A stretch of 64,000 nucleotides of DNA, taken from positions 1 through 64,000 of the IMG/VR virus record IMGVR_UViG_3300043397_000067, one strand, 5' to 3'. Source of the stretch: a virus. The notes below the pieces were generated by a model. It searched no databases. It was not told where the DNA came from and worked only from the letters and a program-made list of their open reading frames with translations. This document shows positions 14,889-22,608 of the stretch, in pieces; within the stretch, counting starts at the first letter, position 1; each line of letters begins with the position of its first letter. The position numbers were made by a program, and so were the translations under genes.

Positions 14889-15275
14889 ATGGATAGTAAG
14901 CAGTTTATAGAGAGTATCAGTAAGTTCTACTGGTCGCCGCACCCACCAGAAACCTATACGTTTGTCCATAACGGAAAGGTTTCTGGTATCGGCAAGATAG
15001 CTCACAACAACTACGCTGCTTTTAACATAGCATGGGCGCTTACTAACCCAAGCAAAAACCCAGCTACACACGTAGAGGCCATTAAGGTATTCTCTTACGT
15101 AGGTAGTAGGATGGCTATGGAAGTAGAAGGTGCGCCATTGAGCGACTGGGCAACTCTGCTAACGCATAACAAGTTCATTCAACTATACATCAGGAACAGA
15201 AATAAATTTCTTGGCCAAGAAATAGATATCACCCTGAACAAGCTAGTATTTGCAAGTGTCGCTTACAAACTTTGA
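14889..15275 (+). CDS. Hypothetical protein
   Basis: ATG 14889, with SD AAGGAG, gives 128 residues; upstream in-frame starts lie inside the ligase. Mixed alpha/beta with an N-terminal Trp/Pro segment. Its end overlaps the helicase start by 20 bases. No family recognised. Confidence 0.6.
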   Translation: MDSKQFIESISKFYWSPHPPETYTFVHNGKVSGIGKIAHNNYAAFNIAWALTNPSKNPATHVEAIKVFSYVGSRMAMEVEGAPLSDWATLLTHNKFIQLYIRNRNKFLGQEIDITLNKLVFASVAYKL

Positions 15276-16662
15276 ACAACTGAAAAAGTTAGTAGACTTT
15301 GAGGGCATGGCAGGCTTTAAGCTAAAGCCGTTGCAAGAGAAGTCTATTGATGAATTAGCCCCCCACCGGAGAACAGCAAACTTCTCCGAGGTGGGGGCTG
15401 GTAAAACTGTGGTCGCTACCGCACTAGCGGCTATGTCTATGGCTGGGCTTACGGTCATTATATGCCCGCCGATTCTTATCGTGCCTTGGGTCAAGTGGCT
15501 CAAGCGGTTCACTAACAAGGTAGTAGACTACCGTGGCAGGTACCGAAAGCTGCTAGATATATTTAGCTACGATGCAGTAGTAATGTCCCACGCTGTCTTT
15601 AGAAAGGACAACAAGAACATACAGACATGGAATGCAAGGAATATCTTCTTGGCCGTAGATGAAGCCCAGTGGCTAAAAAATAGCAACTCCGTGCTTTTCC
15701 GTATGGTATGCACACTTGCCAACGCGCATGAAGATAACTACTTGCACTTGATGACTGGTACGCCAACTAGCAAGCCAAATGATGCGTTTTCGTATATCTT
15801 TTTGAAGACACCCAAGGCTTATAGGTCGTTGACTCACTTCGAGAATCTTCATGTAGCTGATAGAGACTTCATGTATAAACAGCCATCCGAGTGGCGGGGA
15901 CTTGAGATAATCAACGAACATCTGTACAAGCAATCAGTTAAGTACACAAAGGAAGAGGTGCACGGCTATACAACAAAGCCTTTGTTTCCGGATTCTGAAT
16001 ATGAGCTTGACAAGAAGCACCAAGCGCTATACGAGAAAATGGTGGACGAGCAGTTACTGCTGCTACCAGATGGCACCAAGATTGACCTGACTGTAAGTTC
16101 AAGGTTAAGACACGCTCTGCAGCAAGTCGTAGTTAATTACGATTATTACTCTGGGGACCCTACGGTAAGGGCAGCTATATTTGATATAGTTGATCAAACT
16201 ATAGAAGAAGCCGGTATAGAAAAGCCCGGTAACTCCAAATTGATTATTTGGACATACTACAAGCGCACATCAGCAAAAATGTTGGAGTACTTGAAGTCAA
16301 TAGGCATATATGCTGTAGGTGCGTACTCAGAAGTAGACTCTAACAAGTCTTTTCAAATCTTTGATAGTGACGAGAAGTGCCGGATACTTGTGGCCCAGCC
16401 GTCAAGTGCTGGTGCCGGGCTTAATCCACAAGCTTATTGCTGGGAAGCGCTATTTGCGGAGATGTTTACAACACCTATGCTTATGACACAATCTGTAGGT
16501 CGCCTAGACCGAGTTGGGCAGCTACACGTACCACGTATGCGGCTTGCCGTAGCACGGAATACTGTGCAAGTACGGTTGCACCAGATGCTGCTAACTAACG
16601 ACGATACAGTATCCAAGGTGGAAAATAAAAAGGCGTTGCGGGAGTACCTGATGGGGCGCTAA
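15256..16662 (+). CDS. SNF2-like SF2 helicase/translocase
   Basis: About 468 residues from GTG 15256 (TTG 15250 is an alternative). Superfamily 2 motifs in order: Q-like LKPLQEKSIDELAPHR; Walker A EVGAGKTVVATA; motif II VDEAQW (DEAQ instead of DEAH); motif III MTGTP; motif IV IIWTYYKR; motif V QPSSAGAGLNPQ; motif VI QSVGRLDRVGQ. The last two are typical of SNF2-type DNA translocases. Likely roles are fork remodelling or removal of bound proteins, as for phage UvsW/SNF2 proteins; direct evidence is absent. Confidence 0.88.
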   Translation: MSLTNFEQLKKLVDFEGMAGFKLKPLQEKSIDELAPHRRTANFSEVGAGKTVVATALAAMSMAGLTVIICPPILIVPWVKWLKRFTNKVVDYRGRYRKLLDIFSYDAVVMSHAVFRKDNKNIQTWNARNIFLAVDEAQWLKNSNSVLFRMVCTLANAHEDNYLHLMTGTPTSKPNDAFSYIFLKTPKAYRSLTHFENLHVADRDFMYKQPSEWRGLEIINEHLYKQSVKYTKEEVHGYTTKPLFPDSEYELDKKHQALYEKMVDEQLLLLPDGTKIDLTVSSRLRHALQQVVVNYDYYSGDPTVRAAIFDIVDQTIEEAGIEKPGNSKLIIWTYYKRTSAKMLEYLKSIGIYAVGAYSEVDSNKSFQIFDSDEKCRILVAQPSSAGAGLNPQAYCWEALFAEMFTTPMLMTQSVGRLDRVGQLHVPRMRLAVARNTVQVRLHQMLLTNDDTVSKVENKKALREYLMGR

Positions 16663-16677
16663 ATCCCAAATCTGAGC

Positions 16678-16683
16678 TAGAAT
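16678..16683 (+). promoter_or_regulatory. Weak promoter-like TAGAAT
   Basis: TAGAAT lies in the 44-base gap between the helicase and gene 16707. It matches the -10 of the candidate promoters at 3494 and 3895, but the flanks differ and no -35 is visible. Confidence 0.25.
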
Positions 16684-16706
16684 CCGCCCCTTCATTCGAG
16701 GTTTTA

Positions 16707-17195
16707 ATGCAGAAATTTAACGGCCCACCTCCCCTAGTCCTTGAGTATTCGTTCGCAAACGAAAATGCCAAGCGACTAAACCACCCTTCTTACCTACGCT
16801 GGAAAGACTGCAAATCCAGCCATCGGTTCATGGTATGGGCCAACAAGCAGTTGGTCCACTACACCGTAAAGAATGGAGTACCAGTAGACATTACCAAGTT
16901 CAAGGTTGTAAGCTTCTCAGCGGACAACGAGCAAGGTATGAGGACTAACTGGCTGTCTAGTAACGGGGACAAGTTCACAACTACTACTATGCCACTTGAG
17001 GTCATAGAAGGGTGCTTCCTTTACTCACCAAAGGTAAATGAAGTACGATACGTAGAAGTGGACGGCATCGACGTTCAAGACATACAGTGGTCTATGTGCT
17101 ACAAAGTACCACATAACCCTAAGCTTAAAGTAGAAGGTGGCACCACCCTCTGCGAAGAAGCCCAATTCAAATTTATGTTTGGAGAACATGTGTGA
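16707..17195 (+). CDS. Hypothetical protein before the primase
   Basis: The 162-residue product starts at ATG 16707 with SD GAGGT. Beta-rich and aromatic, with a region (VNEVRYVEVDGIDVQDIQWS) like a small beta-sandwich. Its stop overlaps the GTG of the primase gene, so the two are translationally coupled. No family recognised. Confidence 0.6.
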   Translation: MQKFNGPPPLVLEYSFANENAKRLNHPSYLRWKDCKSSHRFMVWANKQLVHYTVKNGVPVDITKFKVVSFSADNEQGMRTNWLSSNGDKFTTTTMPLEVIEGCFLYSPKVNEVRYVEVDGIDVQDIQWSMCYKVPHNPKLKVEGGTTLCEEAQFKFMFGEHV

Positions 17196-20059
17196 CTCAG
17201 ATGTACCGCTACTTTCAGCGTACAGGTGGGGAAGAAGCGTGGGAGCCAATACAGGCAAACCAGCCACTTGACCACATAAAGCCAACATTCATCACAGTTT
17301 TAACACTGGATACACTCTTAGAGAAAGACGCAAAATCAGAAGTTACTGAGCTGGTAAAGTATCAAGGTCCACTATACTTCGACCTTGATAGCGACGATGT
17401 TACATATTCCATAGCAGGCGCTATTGAGCTACTTGAGAAGCTTAAAGAGCACGGCATAGAAGAAACAGACGTTGAGGTTTACCTGTCAGGCAAGAAAGGC
17501 TTGCACATTCTTGTACCGCAAGAGTGCTTCATGGACAAGGTTATTCCGCTTGTCAAACTGCCTGCAGTGTACAAGGAAATAGCGTTTAAGATGGCTGTGG
17601 ATACGATGGACTTTGCGGTATATACCGCAAAGAAAGGTCGTATGCTGCGTACCTGCTTTAACATTCGTGAGAATGGTAACTACCGGGTTCCTGTAACAGC
17701 GGCAGAGCTTCTGTCTCTTACACCAGAGACATACACAGAGTTCTGTAAAGAACAGCGGTACGTCACTCCACGTACCCCCCAGTACAGGCCGAGGTTTGCA
17801 CTTGTATTTGATGCTGCCAAGCAGAAGATTGCACAGACAAAGAAGAAAAAGAGTAAGCCTGTAGACGCTGCCACCCTGAAACAGCACGAGCCAACGGTAA
17901 AGCGACTGATGGACGGCGAGACAAACGGCGAGGTAAGCTTCAATAAGGCAGCTATCCAGCTTGCCTTATACGCCAGAGAAGCCCACCTCAATGAAGATCA
18001 GCTTGTCGCCGCCTGCCAAGGCCTGATTAACACCCACCAGTCTGACGGTACACGCTACAATACGCCAAATAAGCGGGAGCGTGAGCTTCGGCGTATGGTG
18101 GCCTACGTAGAAGATAATGGCGGCTATGACTACAGCATCGGACCCATCAGGTCTATGTTAGCCAAAGAAGCCGTTCCTGAGGGTTTCACAGAGTCTGATG
18201 AAGGAGCATTCTCCTCTACCGGTGTAGCTATCGAAGGAGGAAGATACCTAGTCCTAGGCGGAGATTCTGGAGATAAGCGTATCCTTGACGCTACGTTCCA
18301 AGATATTGAAGTGCTTAGGTCAGTCTCTGACGAGAGTATTCTGTGCCTAACTGCAAGGCTCGTAAGAGCCGGAGCAGACACCGGGAACAGAGTTTCTATG
18401 GAGAGAGCAGACTTTACAAGCAGTGCCAGCCTGCACAGACTTGTATCAGGGCAGGGTTTATCTTTTACAGGCTCGGACATTCATGCCAGAGGGATTTATG
18501 AAATTATGCTCAGATACATAAGCAAGAAGTCTTACGCAGTAGAGAGCGAAGGCGTAAACATTATCAAGGTGCGAAATGCAGAAGAGGAAGAACTCCGCGA
18601 AGGCGTAGTAGCTTGGGTAGATTCTTCCGGTGTACGGATGCCAGATCATGTAAAGGATTATGGTTATAACTTTACATTTCAAGGCTACCCCTCACCGGAG
18701 GGCGTACTTAAGACTGACCTCTCTTATGCACCAAACCTTGTAACGTACCTTAAAGAACCTGAGAACTACGAGGCTTTCAAGACAATGATTGTCAGCCTTA
18801 TACATTCTCAATCTCCTAGTGCAGTAGCCAAGCTACTTGGCTGGTGCATTGCTTGCTTTTGGCGTCCTATGTTCCACGAGGTACATGGCAAGTTTCCGTT
18901 GCTGCACATCAACGGAAGCGCGGGAGCAGGTAAGACTGAGTTTACGTCTGCTATGGCAAGGCTCTTCTATCACAAAAATGCACCATTCGTTACATCACCA
19001 TCCAGTACCACCTTCAGTACGCTATGCGCTATCGCAGGAAGCTCTTCGATACCAGTTATCATTGACGAGTACAAGCCTACCGAAATGGGGTCCCAGAAGC
19101 ACGGAATCTATAAGGGTATGTTCCGTGACGCCTACAACATGCGTGACACAGCACGGGGCGGCGGCAACCGTACCAAGGACGCATTCAACGCCCTTAACGT
19201 ATGTACTATGTCGGCCCCAATTATCTTCCTTGCGGAAGCAATGGAGACAGAAACAGCGTTACTTGAACGGGTAGTACTGTTGACTTTGACAAGGCCAAGT
19301 TCTCTTACGTCATACAAGACATACGGGTCCTTTGCCAAGTTCAAGGAGTCCGGTGAACCACTATCCGCACTAGGCTTGTACTTTGCAAACATTGTATCGC
19401 GTAGGTACAATAAGGAGCAGTTCCGCGCAGAGTTCAATGAGATATACAACCAGAACAGGGAACGTCACCTGATTATTCCGGGCTTGGATATGGATGCTAT
19501 GTCGGAGGATGACTTCAAGGTCAGGGCCTCTAACCGTGAGCGTAGCGTCTATAACTACTCTGTAGCCTTGTTCGGTATCAGGAAACTTGAGCAAGTCCTT
19601 CGGAACGTATTCAAGGACGAGTTTGACGCTGTTTGTGGAAAGTGGTTCGCCATTAGCACTGACGCTGTATTTGCGCGTATGGGTGACATTAACGCTACTA
19701 CAGTACCTGAGTACATCAAGGTTCTGCAGATAATGTCTGATATAACCCGTATCGTACTAGACGGTCCTGCTCACATGCGAGACGGCTTTGAGTACGCCTT
19801 GTATGACACTGGCGGATTCAAGACTATACACCTCGCTGTACGCCCTATATACTCAAAGTATAGGTCCTATTGTAGGACAGTAGGGGTCAATCCTCTGTTC
19901 TATGATGACGGCGCTTTTGCACATGCGTTAAGGGATTCGCCTTACTTTATACGCAGGGATATACGGACAAGAGCCTTGCAGACGGATACCGTGGTCCTTG
20001 ACTATGAATCACTTTTACGGGCCGGGGTGGAAACTTTCCAAGGAAGATTCTACACTTAG
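17192..20059 (+). CDS. AEP primase (PrimPol) fused to P-loop helicase
   Basis: The 955-residue protein likely primes and unwinds DNA at the fork. The N-terminal archaeo-eukaryotic primase shows YFDLDSDD (catalytic Asp64 and Asp66), LSGKKGLHI (Ser99, His105) and DTMDFAVYT (third acidic motif) with NGNYRVPV after it. A helical linker resembling a primase C-terminal domain spans about 230-310. The helicase part has Walker A NGSAGAGKTE near residue 575 and Walker B PVIIDEYKP near 626, as in D5/SF3-type phage helicases. GTG 17192 has SD GGAG at 7 bases. No DnaB- or DnaG-like gene is present in the window, so this one protein probably serves both roles. Confidence 0.87.
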   Translation: MTQMYRYFQRTGGEEAWEPIQANQPLDHIKPTFITVLTLDTLLEKDAKSEVTELVKYQGPLYFDLDSDDVTYSIAGAIELLEKLKEHGIEETDVEVYLSGKKGLHILVPQECFMDKVIPLVKLPAVYKEIAFKMAVDTMDFAVYTAKKGRMLRTCFNIRENGNYRVPVTAAELLSLTPETYTEFCKEQRYVTPRTPQYRPRFALVFDAAKQKIAQTKKKKSKPVDAATLKQHEPTVKRLMDGETNGEVSFNKAAIQLALYAREAHLNEDQLVAACQGLINTHQSDGTRYNTPNKRERELRRMVAYVEDNGGYDYSIGPIRSMLAKEAVPEGFTESDEGAFSSTGVAIEGGRYLVLGGDSGDKRILDATFQDIEVLRSVSDESILCLTARLVRAGADTGNRVSMERADFTSSASLHRLVSGQGLSFTGSDIHARGIYEIMLRYISKKSYAVESEGVNIIKVRNAEEEELREGVVAWVDSSGVRMPDHVKDYGYNFTFQGYPSPEGVLKTDLSYAPNLVTYLKEPENYEAFKTMIVSLIHSQSPSAVAKLLGWCIACFWRPMFHEVHGKFPLLHINGSAGAGKTEFTSAMARLFYHKNAPFVTSPSSTTFSTLCAIAGSSSIPVIIDEYKPTEMGSQKHGIYKGMFRDAYNMRDTARGGGNRTKDAFNALNVCTMSAPIIFLAEAMETETALLERVVLLTLTRPSSLTSYKTYGSFAKFKESGEPLSALGLYFANIVSRRYNKEQFRAEFNEIYNQNRERHLIIPGLDMDAMSEDDFKVRASNRERSVYNYSVALFGIRKLEQVLRNVFKDEFDAVCGKWFAISTDAVFARMGDINATTVPEYIKVLQIMSDITRIVLDGPAHMRDGFEYALYDTGGFKTIHLAVRPIYSKYRSYCRTVGVNPLFYDDGAFAHALRDSPYFIRRDIRTRALQTDTVVLDYESLLRAGVETFQGRFYT

Positions 20060-20070
20060 TCACCCAATTT

Positions 20071-20096
20071 TGGAAATGTGTAATATAATTTCCAAC
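20071..20096 (+). promoter_or_regulatory. Promoter with embedded inverted repeat
   Basis: TTGGAAAT and ATTTCCAA form an 8-bp inverted repeat around GTGTAATATA, and a perfect -10 TATAAT (20085-20090) overlaps its right half. No good -35 is visible. A dimeric regulator could bind here and cover the -10; alternatively the repeat forms a weak hairpin. It lies 55 bases before gene 20152. Confidence 0.45.
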
Positions 20097-20151
20097 ATGA
20101 CAGCACGGAATAGACGGCACAAACTTCAACTACACTGAAAGCGATAGCAAA

Positions 20152-20889
20152 ATGGGTCTTCTTAACCAAACTCCCGCCTTTGAGGCAGAAAATGATGGCA
20201 GCACCAGCACCAGCCCCGATACCAGCGCAGCACCCGCTGCCGCCACTGACACGAAAAAAGAAGCCGCAGCCAGCGCCCCCGCTGCTACACCTCCAGCCGT
20301 AAGGCCGTCAGGCGCTCTCTCCACCGCAGGCGCTAAGGGCAACATGAACGCCCTCGTGGAGATGAAAGACGCTCTCAAGGTGGACTACAACACACTTGCA
20401 CAGGTAACCACTACTAACGGCAACTTTGTGGAACGCGAAGGCAAGATCGTTATGGGTGACACCGTGGTGTTTGAACTGCTGTCCTTCCAAGATAGCTTCG
20501 TGGTATCACCGGAAGATGACAAGGCACCGAAAGAACTCGTCAAGTACTCCGACGACGGCATCACTACCAAAGACGGAATCCCCGTCCAAGAAGCCCTTGA
20601 CGAGTTGTTCAAGACTGGCTGGGTCAAAGCCCGGCTGCGTCGCCGCACAGTGCTTGTCGGTGCCATTGAGTCTGCTGCAAAGACTGACAAGTTCAATAAC
20701 GAACTGATGCAGTTCGACTTGTCTCCCGCTTCCCGTACACAGTGGGAGCGCTACATGGCCAATGCAGCGTACCAGCTCAAGGTTGGCCGCTTGACGGAAG
20801 ACCGCGCTAAGCGGGTGAAAGCTACGGCTGAACTCGCACAGAACGGCAGCAACACCTACACGCTGGCCAAGTTTGTGGCTGCTGCCTAA
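20152..20889 (+). CDS. Possible ssDNA-binding or replication accessory protein
   Basis: The 245-residue protein starts with a 65-residue Ala/Pro/Thr/Ser-rich disordered segment, followed by a folded domain of about 180 residues with a strand-rich core (KIVMGDTVVFELLSFQDSFVV) and a basic LRRRTVLVG segment. I do not recognise the family. It has its own promoter-like element, GC-rich codons typical of strong expression, and lies between the primase-helicase and the exonuclease/polymerase genes, where phages often encode their ssDNA-binding protein. That is a positional inference only. Confidence 0.55.
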   Translation: MGLLNQTPAFEAENDGSTSTSPDTSAAPAAATDTKKEAAASAPAATPPAVRPSGALSTAGAKGNMNALVEMKDALKVDYNTLAQVTTTNGNFVEREGKIVMGDTVVFELLSFQDSFVVSPEDDKAPKELVKYSDDGITTKDGIPVQEALDELFKTGWVKARLRRRTVLVGAIESAAKTDKFNNELMQFDLSPASRTQWERYMANAAYQLKVGRLTEDRAKRVKATAELAQNGSNTYTLAKFVAAA

Positions 20890-20898
20890 AGGCTACGT

Positions 20899-20974
20899 GG
20901 GACGGTAGCATAACGGTTAGTGCCGTGACCTCATAAGTCATAAGGTGTAGGTTCAACTCCTATCCGTCCCACCA
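20899..20974 (+). tRNA. tRNA with CAT anticodon (Met or Ile2)
   Basis: Cloverleaf of 76 bases: acceptor GGGACGG/CCGTCCC, D-stem GCAT/GTGC, anticodon arm GTGAC-CTCATAA-GTCAT, T-arm GTAGG-TTCAACT-CCTAT, discriminator A and encoded CCA. CAT with C34 can be elongator Met or, if modified to lysidine by host TilS, Ile for ATA codons. ATA codons are frequent in several phage genes. The next gene begins 6 bases after CCA. Confidence 0.92.
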
Positions 20975-20980
20975 ACTAAC

Positions 20981-21634
20981 ATGCAAGAGTATTACATTCT
21001 TGATACGGAAACTGCAGGCCTTAAAGGGCCTGTAGTTGAGTTGGCGTTTCTGGTTGTAGATAAAGACCTGAACGTAAAGCGTGAGTTCTGTGAGCGCTTT
21101 AACCCCGGAGTGCCCATTGAGCCGGGAGCATCTGCAATACATGGCATCTACGATGCGGACGTTGCAGACTGCAGGAGCATTCAAGACGCTATTGCAGAGA
21201 TGGAGTTAGAGCCTATATCGGTAGTATGTCATAATGCCCCATTTGATGTACGGATGATACAGGATGACCTGCCTGTAGTGCGTAGCTTGTGTACACTGGC
21301 ACTGTCAAGGCAGTATGTTAAAGGTACGACTAACCACAAGCTTGAGACTCTAAAGAAAGAGCTTAGCTTCTCAGAGCAGACCTCGCACTCTGCACTTGGT
21401 GACGTTTACACCGTGCTGGACCTTCTCAAGTACATCTTGCCTATGACAAGTTTGGACCTTGAGACGCTGTTTGAGCGTGGTAGCAAACCCCGTATGCTCT
21501 CTCATATGTACTTTGGGGAGCATAAGGGTAAGCCGATGCTCAAAGTACCAAAGCAGTATAGAGATTGGCTGCTTAGCCGTGCAGAGCTTGATAAGGACCT
21601 TCGTTACACACTTGAAAGACTGAAAGACCTATGA
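20981..21634 (+). CDS. DnaQ-like 3'-5' exonuclease
   Basis: DEDDh exonuclease fold in 217 residues: motif I ILDTETAG (Asp and Glu), motif II HNAPFDVRM, motif III SHSALGDVYTVLDLL with the catalytic His. The last 65 residues carry a short basic extension typical of phage DnaQ proteins that act on tRNA/DNA ends. Candidate roles are extra proofreading or DNA recycling. There is no SD: ATG 20981 sits 7 bases after the tRNA, so tRNA processing would leave an almost leaderless message. It overlaps the MazG-like gene by 4 bases. Confidence 0.88.
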   Translation: MQEYYILDTETAGLKGPVVELAFLVVDKDLNVKREFCERFNPGVPIEPGASAIHGIYDADVADCRSIQDAIAEMELEPISVVCHNAPFDVRMIQDDLPVVRSLCTLALSRQYVKGTTNHKLETLKKELSFSEQTSHSALGDVYTVLDLLKYILPMTSLDLETLFERGSKPRMLSHMYFGEHKGKPMLKVPKQYRDWLLSRAELDKDLRYTLERLKDL

Positions 21635-22074
21635 GCTTTTCTGAACAAATCCAGCAGTTCAATACCATGTATCGACTGCCGTGCCCTAGCAAGCCTACGC
21701 TAGAAGCTGTGGGCAACCCGATTGACCGGCTTATCAAGTTCCGCAAGACCCTGCAAGACGAGCTTGACGAGAACCTTGAGATTATCGGCCTGATTCAGGA
21801 GTACCAGAAGAACCCTACCGGCGAGAACTACCTTGCTGCACTGGTAGCAGTAGCTGACTGGCTCGGGGACATTCAGGTGTATGCAGCGAGTGAGATGGCT
21901 AAGTTTGGCCTGCCAAACGATCAAGTGCTTAACCTGATTATGAAAAGCAACTTCTCCAAGCAAAACCCCGATGGTAGTACAACGTATGACGAATATGGCA
22001 AGGTCCAGAAAGGCCCGGCGTACTGGAAGCCAGAACCTTCTATTGCGGAAGAACTACGCAGCCGCATGGTCTGA
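21631..22074 (+). CDS. MazG-like NTP pyrophosphohydrolase
   Basis: All-alpha NTP-PPase of 147 residues, hydrolysing (d)NTP to (d)NMP and PPi. The Mg-binding pattern is DELDENLE in helix 1 region and ADWLGDIQVY in the second; the C-terminus has the SNFSK...EYGKVQKGPAYWKP signature of the phage HAM1/MazG-like family. It probably tunes the dNTP pool or removes modified nucleotides. The terminator at 22093 follows directly. Confidence 0.82.
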   Translation: MSFSEQIQQFNTMYRLPCPSKPTLEAVGNPIDRLIKFRKTLQDELDENLEIIGLIQEYQKNPTGENYLAALVAVADWLGDIQVYAASEMAKFGLPNDQVLNLIMKSNFSKQNPDGSTTYDEYGKVQKGPAYWKPEPSIAEELRSRMV

Positions 22075-22092
22075 GTAGTAGTAACTAAACAT

Positions 22093-22114
22093 AAGCCCTC
22101 TACGGAGGGCTTTT
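22093..22114 (+). terminator. Terminator after the MazG-like gene
   Basis: AAGCCCTC and GAGGGCTT form an 8-bp stem with loop TACG, followed by TTTTC. It separates the tRNA/exonuclease/MazG unit from the polymerase unit. Confidence 0.8.
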
Positions 22115-22130
22115 CTCGTGGAGATTTAAG

Positions 22131-22607
22131 ATGGCAGAAAAAGACCCAAGCGGATTAGATGCACATGCACCCGGCGCTAAACTCGACGCTGGAAAGACAA
22201 GACCTTGGCTAATGGAGTCCGGCTTCGCAAGGGCACTTGAGGAAGTTGCCAAGGTAACTACAGTGGGCGCTATCAAGTACACACCGAACGGTTGGGCGCA
22301 GGTAGAAGACGGTCCATCCCGGTACATGGAAGCCTTTGGCCGTCACAAAACCGCACTTGGCAAGGGTGAAATACTGGATGACGGACCTAGCGGTACAGGC
22401 TGCTACCATAAGGCTCAAATGATCTGGAACCTGCTTGCAAGCTTCGAGCTTGAGCTACGGGCGCGGGATGCGGTTAAGACGCAGCTAACTACCCCTGGCG
22501 GTGCCGGTGGCATAACCATGATACCAAACCCACCGGGTCTAACTATTCAAGAGCAGCATAAGCGTTTATGTGCTGGGGACTTCTCCCTCGGCTATCCAAA
22601 GGATTAA
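22131..22607 (+). CDS. dATP/dGTP diphosphohydrolase-like protein (DUF5664/MazZ-type)
   Basis: The 158-residue protein has the signature of the dATP/dGTP diphosphohydrolase N-terminal family: GAKLDAGKTRPWLM, VTTVGAIKYTPNGW, SRYMEAFGRHK, then a His-containing helix (TGCYHKAQMIWNLLASFE). Members cleave dGTP or dATP to the monophosphate. In phages with 2-aminoadenine DNA the MazZ member supplies dGMP for PurZ. ATG 22131 has SD GGAG right after the terminator. It is adjacent to PolA and one gene from another NTP-PPase. No PurZ is in the window, so a simple dNTP-pool role is equally likely. Confidence 0.75.
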   Translation: MAEKDPSGLDAHAPGAKLDAGKTRPWLMESGFARALEEVAKVTTVGAIKYTPNGWAQVEDGPSRYMEAFGRHKTALGKGEILDDGPSGTGCYHKAQMIWNLLASFELELRARDAVKTQLTTPGGAGGITMIPNPPGLTIQEQHKRLCAGDFSLGYPKD

Positions 22608-22608
22608 T

